Shown: positions 19,451-28,468, counted from the stretch's first letter. The stretch: DNA of 64,000 nucleotides from Bergeyella zoohelcum ATCC 43767 (GCF_000301075.1 NZ_JH932293.1:1399673-1463672), one strand, 5' to 3'. Notes: generated from the letters alone by a model not told the origin. Program-made: numbers and translations.

Positions 19451-19703
19451 AATTGAAGACCTTAAAAATCATTTGTTCGCTCAGCTTGAGCGTTTGAATG
19501 ATGAAACTATTTCAGAAGAACAAATGAGATCCGAAATAGAAAAATCTAAAGCTATAGAAGGTATTGCTAAACAAATAATAGAAACAGAACGAGTAACAAT
19601 AGATAAAGCTGCATTAATGCTAAAGGCTGTAAATGATGGCTTTATAAACAACAATATTGGTTGTTCTGTTAGTAATATTTTAGGGATTGAACAAAAAAGT
19701 TGA
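19437..19703 (+). CDS. Small phage protein of unknown function
   Basis: The 88-residue protein is helical (LKNHLFAQLERLNDETISEE, KAALMLKAVNDGF) and resembles small conserved proteins found in the early regions of flavobacterial phages. No function is known to me. It overlaps the zinc-finger gene by 14 bases and ends exactly where the right SSB-tail repeat begins, so it is the last gene of the module. Confidence 0.6.
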   Translation: MARNKIEDLKNHLFAQLERLNDETISEEQMRSEIEKSKAIEGIAKQIIETERVTIDKAALMLKAVNDGFINNNIGCSVSNILGIEQKS

Positions 19704-19781
19704 CAGAAGTAAAAGCTGAGGGTTTTGAAGAAGATGATGATTTACCTTTTTGAAAAAAATAAAAAAATGTGTGACTGTATT
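19703..19781 (+). repeat. Right direct repeat of SSB tail, flanking module
   Basis: It carries the codons for AEGFEEDDDLPF and a stop, with no protein in frame before it, then an A-rich spacer and ATGTGTGACTGTATT, which here is the start of the next gene. It is the partner of 17393-17461. Confidence 0.75.
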
Positions 19782-20003
19782 GAAAACATGAAAAAAAGAT
19801 TGTTAGAACAACAGAAAATAGATGACAAGATCATCAAGGATATTGATTTTAACAAAATAAGTTTTTCAATAATAAATAATAGCATTGTATCTGCTACATA
19901 TGAAGAATTTGAAGTTCTTCTTGAAGGTTTAAAACGCCCTAAAAAAATAAAGGTTATGCACACTTATTGTCCCTACTGTGCTGAACCTATATTAAATAAA
20001 TAA
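19767..20003 (+). CDS. Small protein with C-terminal zinc ribbon
   Basis: The 78-residue protein begins MCDCIENMKKRLLEQQK and ends YCPYCAEPILNK, a CxxC pair that with the N-terminal CDC could bind zinc. The middle is plain (FNKISFSIINNSIVSATYEE). Its first 15 bases are duplicated at 17446-17461 next to the left repeat, which indicates that it stood directly after the SSB-like gene before the module came in. Confidence 0.6.
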   Translation: MCDCIENMKKRLLEQQKIDDKIIKDIDFNKISFSIINNSIVSATYEEFEVLLEGLKRPKKIKVMHTYCPYCAEPILNK

Positions 20004-20029
20004 CAGAGTCTCTACCAAAGGTAACAATC

Positions 20030-20090
20030 CTACCTCGTTGTTAGAAAACAGGAAGTAAAAGAATCAAAAGCAATGCGGGGTAGTTTTTTT
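20030..20090 (+). terminator. Possible terminator with long loop
   Basis: CTACCTCG (20030-20037) can pair with CGGGGTAG (20076-20083), which is followed by seven T. The loop of 38 bases makes this uncertain. Confidence 0.35.
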
Positions 20091-20100
20091 AAAAATAAAT

Positions 20101-20349
20101 ATGAAAAAAATCAAAGATTTTTTAAAGCATCTAATGACAATAGATAATTGCATTAGAGAAGCTCGTGATATATTTTTCGACAATCAAGGAATTGAAAAAG
20201 AGAAATACACCATTGAAGAGCTTCAAAAATTAAAAGAGTTGTTTACCACTATTATTTCATCTAAAAAGAAAATGAATAGAGACTACAGCGAGGAGTCTTC
20301 TATTTTAAATGAAATTCAGATGAAAATAGATTCAAAAATATTTGAATGA
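20101..20349 (+). CDS. Small phage protein of unknown function
   Basis: The 82-residue protein is helical and charged (MKKIKDFLKHLMTIDNCI, IEELQKLKELFTTI). It has no motif I know. It stands alone between a possible terminator and the hairpin before the primase-helicase gene. Confidence 0.55.
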   Translation: MKKIKDFLKHLMTIDNCIREARDIFFDNQGIEKEKYTIEELQKLKELFTTIISSKKKMNRDYSEESSILNEIQMKIDSKIFE

Positions 20350-20379
20350 CACATTTCATTTTCATATTTACTATTTTTT

Positions 20380-20407
20380 CCCTGCACTGCCATCGTGCAG
20401 TGCAGGG
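20380..20407 (+). other. Strong hairpin before the primase-helicase gene
   Basis: CCCTGCACTG (20380-20389) and CAGTGCAGGG (20398-20407) form a perfect 10-base stem, followed by TTTTGTT. It could end early transcription or act in the leader of the gene that starts at 20437. Confidence 0.6.
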
Positions 20408-20436
20408 TTTTGTTAACGCAATATTTCATAAGCCTA

Positions 20437-23388
20437 ATGAGTTTCCCTATAAATCAAGATAATATTTTTCAAGCGACCAACGGAGGGCTGGATCTTATTA
20501 CCAGGTTTCTGCCACAGGCTCGGCTGAACAAGCATTTTAAAATTCGTCAAGAGGGTACGGAGTCTGCTAATATTTCTAAGAAAGACGGCGTGTATTTCGT
20601 GAAAGACTGGGGCGATACAGGTGGGTTTTACAGCCAAAGCCGAAATGGAATTCATATTTACGCCAAGGAAATGGGGCTTACTTATTTCGAGGCGTTGCTC
20701 CAGCTAGGCAAAGAGTTGGGAATTCTTGATGATTCCAAAACCAAGCAAAAAAACATCTCCTTTTGCCAGTTTTCCGAGTTCCAAGGTGAGCTGAATGAAG
20801 ACGGTTACTGCTATGAGATTAAAGAATTTACAGACTATGAACTGGAAGTTCTTGGCCCATTGGTAACCAAGGAGGTTTGCCAGAAATACGGACTTTATTC
20901 CTTGAAGTCTTATTCCTGGCTCAAAAAAGAAGAGAGCGTACAGCGTGAGCTGTGCAAGGTATATACGGTGGAATCATCGGACACTTTCCCTGTGTTTGCA
21001 TTCATCGTAACCGAGGGCGGCGGAAAGCCTAAACTATCTTTACAAGAGGGCAAACCCTCCGTGGAACAGCCTCAGCCACAAAGAGAGTGGCTCAAAATCT
21101 ACAAGCCAAAATCAGCTGATAAGAAGTACCGTTTCTCTTATTTAGGCAAAAAACCAGTACAGCATATTTTCGGACTGGAAAATGCTAAAAGCATATACAA
21201 TGCTTTGCAAAATGAGATAGAATACGATGAAGAAGGGTACGCTATAGAACCTCGGGAAAAGAAGCTGGAACGCATCGTTATCTGCTCAGGCGATAGGGAT
21301 TCACTCAATATGGCTTCCACTGGGGAAGTAGTTGTCTGGTTTAATTCCGAGACAGCCGACATCACTGAAAGTCAAATTGGGATGTTGTTCAAATATGCCG
21401 AAGAAGTGGTAAATGTACCAGATCTTGACCCTACAGGTTATGAAGCTGGGAAGAAATTGGCCTTAGAACATATCGAAGTCAAAACGGCTTGGTTGCCTAC
21501 TGAATTGGGCAAGAGAAAGGATTTTCGTGGCAGTCCGATGAAAGATTTCACGGACTATATGAAAACGGAAGCCGAATTTGGCGATAAAGAGCAAAGAGAG
21601 CTACGCCGTAAAGTCAAAAGACTGCTGGAACTGGCAAGACCTGCACGGTTCTGGACGGTAAAATACAAGCGAAATAAGGAGGGCAAAATAGTAGATGGTA
21701 CACCTACTTATTCAGTAAATTATAAAAACGCATTTAACTTTCTGAAGCTAAATGGTTTTTTCAGAATCAAGGATCCACAACGCAAGGAAGGGTACTACTT
21801 TGTTCAGCAGACCAAACATATACTTCGTGAGGTTAATTCACAAGAAATCAAAGACTTTTTCAATGTTTTTTTAGATAAAAAACAAAAGGAAAAAGGATTG
21901 AGACTTTTCCCCGATGAACTGTTAAATATGGTCATCGGCACAGAGGCAGTGAGTGAGAAAAAGCTCGTGAATTTGGAAACCAAAGAATTTGATTTCACAG
22001 ATTACACGCCTAAATCCCAGTACTTTTTCTTTGATAAATTCATTTGGGAAGTGACCAAAGACAAAATAGAGAGAATTGATAAGGGGTATCGTAACTATGT
22101 GATGGAGCAAGATATTCTGAACGAAATCATCTTCAGGCAAACTCGTTGCGAAATCGATTCGTCTAAACTCACGGTAGAAGAGCCGTTTTTTAATATTAAA
22201 AAAGACGACAATGGCAACTGGGACCTGAGTATTCTCCGCAAGGACTGCGATTTTATGAACTATCTTATCAACGCCAGCCGTGTCTATTGGAAGGAAGAAC
22301 TGAAAGAAGTTAAGACTTATCAGTACGACGAATATCTGAATGAAAACAAGTTCATTATCGATAAGCATACGCTTACTGATGATCAAATCTACGAGCAGGA
22401 GTTACATTTCATCAATAAGGTATTTTGCTTCGGCTATATGCTCCATCGCTACAAAGATCCGTCCAAAGCCTGGTGTCTCTACATTATGGACAATGAGGTG
22501 GTGGATGATAACGAGTCGCACGGCCGCACAGGGAAATCCCTATTCTCATCCCTGGCACTCAGACTATTTATGAACTCTAAATATTTAGGTGCAAGAAAGA
22601 AAGGGTTATTGGATAGCGAGTTCTTGTACGATGGCATCACGGAACAAACGGATTATGTTCTCTTTGATGATGCCGATAAGCGTTTCCAGTTCCAGCAGTT
22701 ATTCACAGACATCACGGGCGACTTAAATGTCAATCCGAAGAACCAAAATGCTTATCTCATTCCGTTTTATTTGTCGCCAAAATTCTGCATATCTACCAAT
22801 TACGCTCCCGTAGGCTTAGATTCTTCCTCCAAAGGCAGGGTGCTATTTATGTCTTTTGCCAATTGGTATCACGGTGAAATAGACGGTTTTGCCGAGCGAA
22901 ACCCAATGCACGATTTTGAACATCGTCTGTTCTCGGAGTGGGATATGCCTCAGTGGAATTTATTCCTGAATTTCTCGATGCAATGTCTGCAGTTTTACCT
23001 TTCGGTAACAGAAAAAATAGGAGCACCTGAAGGCAATATCCGTAAACGCAATCTTATTGCGGAAATTGGTGTGGTATTCCTGGAGTGGGCTGAAGATTAT
23101 TTCCAAAATGAAAATGTGGACAATATGGTGTGCCGTAAGGTGGCATACGAGCATCTGAAGAATTACAATAAGACGATGCAAAATATCTCCTCCACGGCAT
23201 TCAAGAAGAAGGTTCAGCAGTTCTGTGAGCTGAAGGGCTACATTTTTAACCCTGCAGATAGAGTAACGGACAAGTCTAACCACCGTATTATGGCTTGGCA
23301 CGAGGGCAAAACAGAGGAACATTTTTATATAGAAATTCCTAAGGAAACCCACGAGGATAACGAAGAAAACGACGATCTATATGGCTGA
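20437..23388 (+). CDS. Replicative primase-helicase, SF3 type
   Basis: The 983-residue protein joins a primase-like front to an SF3 helicase, as in P4-type phage replication proteins. Near residues 284-333 a Toprim-like part has SGDRDSLNMASTG and VPDLDPTGYEAG. The helicase has Walker A GRTGKSLFSS near 695, Walker B YVLFDDAD near 740 and motif C KFCISTNY near 785. No CHC2 zinc finger is seen at the N-terminus. The start MSFPINQDNIF is chosen since the 14 codons upstream run over the preceding hairpin. GC content and codon use look higher than in the phage head genes. It should open and prime the phage origin, probably the repeat cluster at 24.2-24.4 kb. Confidence 0.85.
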   Translation: MSFPINQDNIFQATNGGLDLITRFLPQARLNKHFKIRQEGTESANISKKDGVYFVKDWGDTGGFYSQSRNGIHIYAKEMGLTYFEALLQLGKELGILDDSKTKQKNISFCQFSEFQGELNEDGYCYEIKEFTDYELEVLGPLVTKEVCQKYGLYSLKSYSWLKKEESVQRELCKVYTVESSDTFPVFAFIVTEGGGKPKLSLQEGKPSVEQPQPQREWLKIYKPKSADKKYRFSYLGKKPVQHIFGLENAKSIYNALQNEIEYDEEGYAIEPREKKLERIVICSGDRDSLNMASTGEVVVWFNSETADITESQIGMLFKYAEEVVNVPDLDPTGYEAGKKLALEHIEVKTAWLPTELGKRKDFRGSPMKDFTDYMKTEAEFGDKEQRELRRKVKRLLELARPARFWTVKYKRNKEGKIVDGTPTYSVNYKNAFNFLKLNGFFRIKDPQRKEGYYFVQQTKHILREVNSQEIKDFFNVFLDKKQKEKGLRLFPDELLNMVIGTEAVSEKKLVNLETKEFDFTDYTPKSQYFFFDKFIWEVTKDKIERIDKGYRNYVMEQDILNEIIFRQTRCEIDSSKLTVEEPFFNIKKDDNGNWDLSILRKDCDFMNYLINASRVYWKEELKEVKTYQYDEYLNENKFIIDKHTLTDDQIYEQELHFINKVFCFGYMLHRYKDPSKAWCLYIMDNEVVDDNESHGRTGKSLFSSLALRLFMNSKYLGARKKGLLDSEFLYDGITEQTDYVLFDDADKRFQFQQLFTDITGDLNVNPKNQNAYLIPFYLSPKFCISTNYAPVGLDSSSKGRVLFMSFANWYHGEIDGFAERNPMHDFEHRLFSEWDMPQWNLFLNFSMQCLQFYLSVTEKIGAPEGNIRKRNLIAEIGVVFLEWAEDYFQNENVDNMVCRKVAYEHLKNYNKTMQNISSTAFKKKVQQFCELKGYIFNPADRVTDKSNHRIMAWHEGKTEEHFYIEIPKETHEDNEENDDLYG

Positions 23389-23794
23389 TTTTTTCAGAAC
23401 AACAGATGAAATGCGGAAAATGTTTCCAGCGTTTTCCTTGCATTGCTCCCTGATGAATATTGACATAGTCGGTATTTGGATTCTCAAGACAGGGCAAGTG
23501 ATGACTATTTTGTACAGACAGGGAGAAAAAATAGGCTTTACCTATGAAATGGAAGGGCTTACAGAGGATAAACAGACCAGAGTTTATAAGGACATCCCAA
23601 ACCGTATAGAAGACTTAGAAACCTGGGAAGAGAAATTAGAAGGTAAAGTGCAGGTAATTCGGCCACGCCGTGAGCATTTTGTTTGGGTAAAAGACCGGCA
23701 GCTTGGTATATTAAGAGAGGTAAGAGCGGGGATAAAGAATATAAAAACCCGTAAAGAGTGGAAAAAGAAAAAATTAAAACAAATATCAAAATGA
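23381..23794 (+). CDS. Phage protein of unknown function
   Basis: The 137-residue protein has no motif I recognise. It is basic at the C-terminus (KTRKEWKKKKLKQISK) and has a beta-rich middle (DIVGIWILKTGQVMTILYRQ). It overlaps the primase-helicase by eight bases and the next gene by four, so it is translated with them. A replication accessory role is possible from context only. Confidence 0.68.
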   Translation: MADFFRTTDEMRKMFPAFSLHCSLMNIDIVGIWILKTGQVMTILYRQGEKIGFTYEMEGLTEDKQTRVYKDIPNRIEDLETWEEKLEGKVQVIRPRREHFVWVKDRQLGILREVRAGIKNIKTRKEWKKKKLKQISK

Positions 23795-24030
23795 AGTCAT
23801 TGTTTCTTACGGGATTTACCCAGGTATTTTTAGTGGTGCTAAACACCTACTTTATTGCTAAGGATTTCATTATGGGATTGCTGATTTGTGGTTTCCTAAT
23901 CAGCTATATATGGTCTCACAATGTGAAGAAAGTAGCCTTTGGAAGTGAGAAACAACGGGTAATTTACTCACTTGGAGCGATGTGTGGCAGTTTAGCCGCT
24001 TTCTATTTTGGTAAAATACTAATCAAGTAA
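23791..24030 (+). CDS. Small membrane protein
   Basis: The 79-residue protein has two or three hydrophobic segments (TGFTQVFLVVLNTYFIA, FIMGLLICGFLISYIW, LGAMCGSLAAFYFGKIL). The start is set at the ATG that overlaps the previous stop (ATGA). Its role is unknown; it is the last gene before a strong terminator. Confidence 0.65.
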   Translation: MKSLFLTGFTQVFLVVLNTYFIAKDFIMGLLICGFLISYIWSHNVKKVAFGSEKQRVIYSLGAMCGSLAAFYFGKILIK

Positions 24031-24050
24031 AAACCGCGAGATTTCATTAT

Positions 24051-24080
24051 ATCCTCCCGTGCTTCGGGAGGATTTTTTTA
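24051..24080 (+). terminator. Strong terminator ending the replication operon
   Basis: ATCCTCCCG (24051-24059) pairs with CGGGAGGAT (24065-24073), loop TGCTT, followed by seven T. Confidence 0.9.
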
Positions 24081-24193
24081 TGCCATTCTCAGCGATTGGG
24101 AGCGTCCTAATTTACTGAAATTATAACGAGATTTTACACCGTAGCCATTCGGCCGAGCGGACCACTACCTGCTCCCCACTCCCCTCGTAAAAA

Positions 24194-24428
24194 TTGTAAA
24201 AAAATTGTAAGACTGTAAGGAATTACCGAAAGTGTCGGATTTGTAAGGATTTAGAGCATTACAAAATCTTTTTTCTTTTTGTAAGGAATAGGATAGTCTT
24301 ACAAAAAAAATGTAAGGAAAAACAGCCTTACAAAATCATTTTTGCCGTTTTGGGCTTCCTTACAAATTAAAATTAATGCACAAATGATTGAAAATTATAT
24401 AGTTATGTCAATCCTTACAATCTTACAA
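24194..24428. repeat. Iteron-like TTGTAAGG repeats, candidate phage origin
   Basis: About eleven copies of TTGTAAG(G) or its reverse complement CCTTACAA occur in 235 bases, for example at 24205, 24214, 24241, 24279, 24297, 24310, 24326, 24358, 24413 and 24422. Both orientations are present and spacing is irregular. The whole non-coding stretch 24,081-24,615 has no gene. Position directly after the primase-helicase operon suggests an origin with initiator binding sites. It is not a CRISPR array, since the units are too short and uneven. Confidence 0.6.
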
Positions 24429-24615
24429 AAAAAATCCCGTTTTTAGAGTTTATTTTAATTCTGTGATTTTATTTTCAAATAAAATCCACACAATTAGAAT
24501 CTCAAAATAATGAATAGGAATACAGGATGTTTAATATTAATTTTTTTACTTTAAGTAAATAATTTATTTTATTATTAATCATTGTTTTATGTTTGTTTTT
24601 TTGTAAATTTGTTTT

Positions 24616-25017
24616 ATGAGAAAAAAGCAATCACATATATTGAAGGAAATAAAACTTATTTCTAAAGATTTGCTCGAAAAGGATATGAGTAATGATGAAA
24701 TCTTGCATATCGCTCAGAAAGTAAATTCTATTTATTGTACTCCAGGTACAGCAAAAATGACAATAGAACTAAAACAAGATAAACAAGGAAGTTTTTTCGA
24801 AAAAAAAATTATGTATAGTGTTCCTAGTACACTATTACCTTCAGAGTTGAATAATATTTTTTCTGTGGGAGCGATAGTCGTTTCCACAGAAAAAGAATTT
24901 TTATTTGTATTTTACGGTAATGATTATCAATCGAATGCACCTTTTTCTTTTGATATTTCATCAGATGAGAAGAAAACAATTATTAGTTTTAGTACATTAT
25001 CGCTAAATTATGATTAG
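24616..25017 (+). CDS. Phage protein of unknown function
   Basis: The 133-residue protein starts with a charged helical part (KEIKLISKDLLEKDMSNDE) followed by beta-rich sequence (FSVGAIVVSTEKEFLFVFYG). I do not recognise it. It overlaps the next gene by eight bases and opens the block that leads to the fibre-like protein, so it may belong to the tail-tip or chaperone set. Confidence 0.62.
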   Translation: MRKKQSHILKEIKLISKDLLEKDMSNDEILHIAQKVNSIYCTPGTAKMTIELKQDKQGSFFEKKIMYSVPSTLLPSELNNIFSVGAIVVSTEKEFLFVFYGNDYQSNAPFSFDISSDEKKTIISFSTLSLNYD

Positions 25018-25552
25018 AATTTGCCCTATAGGTGTTCCTGGTTATTTGATTCCCTTTATTAAAAAAGAAATGAATGGAGTTACCGTAATGAAAGATGAAG
25101 GGGATTTCACTGAAATAGAAGTGGATCCTAAATCTATTTTAGGCATGTTTCTTACAAGAAAAATCAGACCAGATTATAAAGTAAAATTTTATGCCCTTAC
25201 TTTATATTCTACTAAAGTGGGATATAAAAGAGCGTTTTCTTCTGAATTATTGGAATTTCAAAACTCTGCTCAATTTCGTGTGGATTTGAGTTTTGAAGAA
25301 TTGGATTCTTTTTATAAATTTTTAGATTGTAATTTTCGTTCATCATTTTATTTTTTTGTGAAAGGATACAGTCTAGGTTCTAATTCTCATCAAAAGATTA
25401 AAGAAGCTATTGAGAAGTTCTGTGATCATTATGAACTTCTTGAATATGGTTACTCTGAAAAACAGCTTCGTAATATGTTTAATCGTTTTCAAAAGAAAGG
25501 AGGTATTTACAAACTACATAAACACGAAAGGTTATCGGGTTTATTCATGTAA
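25010..25552 (+). CDS. Phage protein of unknown function
   Basis: The 180-residue protein starts ICPIGVPGYLIPFIKKEMNG and has SELLEFQNSAQFRVDLSFEELDSFYKFL. The C-terminal part EYGYSEKQLRNMFNRFQKK may be a helix-turn-helix-like helix pair. No known family comes to mind. It ends directly at the first copy of the tagged hairpin leader. Confidence 0.62.
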   Translation: MIRICPIGVPGYLIPFIKKEMNGVTVMKDEGDFTEIEVDPKSILGMFLTRKIRPDYKVKFYALTLYSTKVGYKRAFSSELLEFQNSAQFRVDLSFEELDSFYKFLDCNFRSSFYFFVKGYSLGSNSHQKIKEAIEKFCDHYELLEYGYSEKQLRNMFNRFQKKGGIYKLHKHERLSGLFM

Positions 25553-25596
25553 AATAGTGATGCACGATAAATTCCGTGCTCATTTTATTTTTGACA
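25552..25596 (+). promoter_or_regulatory. Tagged hairpin leader, copy 1
   Basis: AAATAGTGATGCACG is followed by an inverted repeat GCACG...CGTGC and then CATTTTATTTTTG. It lies 56 bases before the ATG at 25608. Four other copies occur at 30003, 33829, 43296 and 55282. Confidence 0.7.
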
Positions 25597-25607
25597 AAAA
25601 TTTGTCA

Positions 25608-27575
25608 ATGAGTAATTTCCGTTTGAATGCTCGTAAGCCTCAAAGAAATAACGCTGGATTAGGAACTCCGAAGGGAGAAATATTTTTATTATATCGAGAA
25701 GACATCGTATCAATGCCTGACATTGATAAAAGAGGGGTTCTCACTTCTGGTGATATAATGATTAAAGCAGGAAGGAGGTTTCATATCCTATATACTACGC
25801 CTACATCTCAAGTACATTATCGTGAAACAGAAGGGGATGTGGATTCTAGAGGTTGGAAAAAGAAAATAACAGGTCATTACCCTGGAGATGAATTAGAAAT
25901 AAATGAATTTGTAAAAAATAATCTCAATCAGGGTTTTATTGCTATCATAAAATCATGTGACTCTGAATTTATGAGAATCTATGGTTCTGTAAATAATCCT
26001 CTTTATTTTACTGGTTCATTTACAGATGACAATGATAAGAAGGGCTATGAGCTTACTTTTGAGCAAAATTTTGCAGATGAAAATCCTGTGCTTTTTTATC
26101 AAGGGAAAATTATTGTAGATGAAGATATTACTAGTTCTGGAGTAGAATATAATGATTTGTATGTAAGGCTGGATGGTAGCAATATATCTGAGCAGCATAA
26201 AATATTTTTAAAAGATATATTAGAAATAGGAAATTTACCTGAGAATATAGCAACAATAGATTCTGAAAATCAAATTAATAATGGTAATGTTTATACTAAA
26301 GAGCAGATAGAAGAAAAACTTAGAACTAAAGTAGCTTTTCCCACAAGATATGCTACGCCAGCAGGTTCCCTTTTAGGACTTGCTGGGCAACAGTTCTTAG
26401 TAGGCTATGAAGAGGAACTCAATACAGTGCCAGGGCAGAACGAACCTCATTATAATGTAGTGCGGTACAGCTTGGAAGATATTGGTAAGAATTTAGCAAA
26501 TTCCAATCTAAAAATCCCACAAGGACAAATCCGTGAGCTTGATGTCACGGGGGCGAAATTGAGGATTAAAGGTTTGGAGGACAAGTCTGCGGACGCATCT
26601 TTCAATAAAATGAAAGTTCAGAATGAGCTAGGAGAAGAGGCAGTCAGCAGTGGTAAACCCGTAATCGAGAGTCTGATGCAGGGCTTACCAAGTAATAAAC
26701 TGAGTAATAATTCTTACGACCCTGCTTATGCCGAATATTTGGTATTTAACCCTGCTACGGGGAAGATAGCTAAAAGCGATAAGCCTCAGATAATTACCAA
26801 TTTCACGGTGCCCAACTCAATAACAATTAATCACAATACCAATGTAGCCAATGTAAACTGGCTACCCAACCCGAGCTATCCACAAGATTTGACCGATACG
26901 CTGGATTTCGTTAAGAGTATTGATAGCATTGGATTTACGCCAGTATTGGCGAACGAGTTTGTCGTAAGGAAGCTCCCTAATAGTAAGTTTCCTTCTTCGG
27001 CGTCATCGTTTGTGATTCCTGATTTTGAATTTAGAAATGGCGAAATGCTTTACAATGGTAACGCAGTGCAGGTTCCCGCTGGATTCAGAGACTTAGACTA
27101 CCAAGCTAATAACGAAGAGAACAACGCGTTGATAAACATCTTTATCAACAAGGAATTACCTGTGGATAAAGATTGGGTACTTAGGTTTAGACTTTTCGGT
27201 TCTGATTTGTTAGGTGGGGTAAATAGTTTCTTTGGTTTCAGAGAAAGTGTTAATCTAGAACCTAATCATGATTTAATCAATGATGTTGTTTTTACAAGGT
27301 TTGGTAGTGGGGGATTCAGAAGTTCATTTGATTATAGGAATAATTCGAGATTAATAGCGAAAGATTTTTTAGATTTTAAGAACAATGACTTCTATATGAT
27401 AAAGAAGGGAAACATCGTAACGCTCTTTACTAGGAGCTATCACGATGGTATTTTGCAAATGGGGGCAATGGGTTATATAAATACTATGAAATACATGGTT
27501 TTCGGATTAAACTTAAATGCCATAATATTCTCCAAATTCTACATGAAGGATGTAAGCTATTGGATTAAAAATTAA
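25608..27575 (+). CDS. Tail fibre-like protein with tail-tube-type N-terminus
   Basis: The 655-residue protein has an N-terminal 165-residue domain homologous to the tube-like protein at 33011: both share NNAGL-TPK, K-G--F-I-Y-T--TQ, PG-E-E--F, N-GFI-I and LTFEQ. A middle part follows (EEKLRTKVAFPTRYATPAGS, RELDVTGAKLRIKGLEDKSA), and a C-terminal part resembling fibre or carbohydrate-binding domains (PDFEFRNGEMLYNG, LINDVVFTRFGSGGF). The start at 25608 (MSNFRLNARK) comes after the hairpin leader; an ATG inside the tag is rejected. Base composition rises in GC from about 26,330, as if the distal part was swapped. A receptor-binding or tail appendage role is inferred. Confidence 0.65.
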   Translation: MSNFRLNARKPQRNNAGLGTPKGEIFLLYREDIVSMPDIDKRGVLTSGDIMIKAGRRFHILYTTPTSQVHYRETEGDVDSRGWKKKITGHYPGDELEINEFVKNNLNQGFIAIIKSCDSEFMRIYGSVNNPLYFTGSFTDDNDKKGYELTFEQNFADENPVLFYQGKIIVDEDITSSGVEYNDLYVRLDGSNISEQHKIFLKDILEIGNLPENIATIDSENQINNGNVYTKEQIEEKLRTKVAFPTRYATPAGSLLGLAGQQFLVGYEEELNTVPGQNEPHYNVVRYSLEDIGKNLANSNLKIPQGQIRELDVTGAKLRIKGLEDKSADASFNKMKVQNELGEEAVSSGKPVIESLMQGLPSNKLSNNSYDPAYAEYLVFNPATGKIAKSDKPQIITNFTVPNSITINHNTNVANVNWLPNPSYPQDLTDTLDFVKSIDSIGFTPVLANEFVVRKLPNSKFPSSASSFVIPDFEFRNGEMLYNGNAVQVPAGFRDLDYQANNEENNALINIFINKELPVDKDWVLRFRLFGSDLLGGVNSFFGFRESVNLEPNHDLINDVVFTRFGSGGFRSSFDYRNNSRLIAKDFLDFKNNDFYMIKKGNIVTLFTRSYHDGILQMGAMGYINTMKYMVFGLNLNAIIFSKFYMKDVSYWIKN

Positions 27576-27581
27576 TTTTAT

Positions 27582-28031
27582 ATGAAAATATTATTAAAGC
27601 AACAAATAAGCGGGAATCAGCTATTCCCAAAAGTAAAAAGATTTGTTACGGTATATGGAACTAATATTGACGGTAGGCATGAGCAGATCGTTATCGATGC
27701 AGATTTTATGCACGAAAACGAGAATGGAGAAGATGTCTCTCATCTATTTGTTAAGAGAATTAAGGATTGGATTGTAAATAACGATACCAAGACGACCATG
27801 AGAGACTTAAGCGGAAACCCCATCCCTAATCCGAATTATGTAACACCTCCATCAGAAGATGAAGAAGATACAAGAACGGAGGATCAAAAGGATGAATACA
27901 TGAAAGCTCCTAGTTTTGATTATTTTTCGGAAATAATTTTAAATCCAGATGCTTCTAACTTGGTAAAATTACTCTCAATTCATATTGCACAAAATGATGC
28001 CGTTGGTTTTTTTGATGAAATTTTAAAGTAA
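27582..28031 (+). CDS. Phage protein of unknown function
   Basis: The 149-residue acidic protein (TPPSEDEEDTRTEDQKDEYM) follows the fibre-like gene by six bases and ends one base into the next gene. The N-terminus ILLKQQISGNQLFPKVKRFV is beta-like. I know no function; it may be a fibre accessory or chaperone. Confidence 0.65.
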   Translation: MKILLKQQISGNQLFPKVKRFVTVYGTNIDGRHEQIVIDADFMHENENGEDVSHLFVKRIKDWIVNNDTKTTMRDLSGNPIPNPNYVTPPSEDEEDTRTEDQKDEYMKAPSFDYFSEIILNPDASNLVKLLSIHIAQNDAVGFFDEILK

Positions 28032-28468
28032 TGAAAATATTATACTTACATAAACCCAAAGGAGTAAAATGGTTTGAACTGTTACCCAAATCCGAACAAT
28101 ATCCCCGCCATTGTAGATTATTAGAAGACTTAGAAATACAGCTCTCTGACGGCTATATTCTGAATATTCCCAAAGGCTACATTTGGGACGGTGCAAGTGT
28201 ACCTAGCTGGTTACATTGGCTGTTTCCTCCCGTGGACGAGGGGGTTATTGGGGATTTAATCCACGACCGACTTTGGGAGGACAAGCAGGGGCAGTTCCAG
28301 TACTTTGGGTACAACATATATAAAGCTCGGAAGTTCGCCGATGACGAGCGGAAACGATGGCGAAAAGCCCACGCCCCGAAGAAATGGGCGTTTAACTGGA
28401 TAAGCCACGCCGTGATTAGATTAATAGGAGGGTTCTACTACTCTCAGCAACTAAAAATACCTAAATAG
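28031..28468 (+). CDS. DUF1353 family phage protein
   Basis: The 145-residue protein has the family pattern GYIWDGASVPSWLHWLFPP, GDLIHDRLWED and FADDERKRW, and the end WAFNWISHAVIRLIGGFYY. DUF1353 proteins occur in many tailed phages, commonly next to lysis or tail genes; their function is not established. It is the first of a compact run leading into holin, spanin candidate and endolysin. Confidence 0.82.
   Translation: MKILYLHKPKGVKWFELLPKSEQYPRHCRLLEDLEIQLSDGYILNIPKGYIWDGASVPSWLHWLFPPVDEGVIGDLIHDRLWEDKQGQFQYFGYNIYKARKFADDERKRWRKAHAPKKWAFNWISHAVIRLIGGFYYSQQLKIPK

Noticed and set aside
24194-24428. Possible CRISPR array
   Set aside because: Repeats are only 7-8 bases, occur in both orientations and lack regular spacers, so they fit iterons and not CRISPR.
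25608-27575. Diversity-generating retroelement acting on the fibre-like gene
   Set aside because: No reverse transcriptase gene and no repeated template/variable pair with adenine substitutions is seen in the window.
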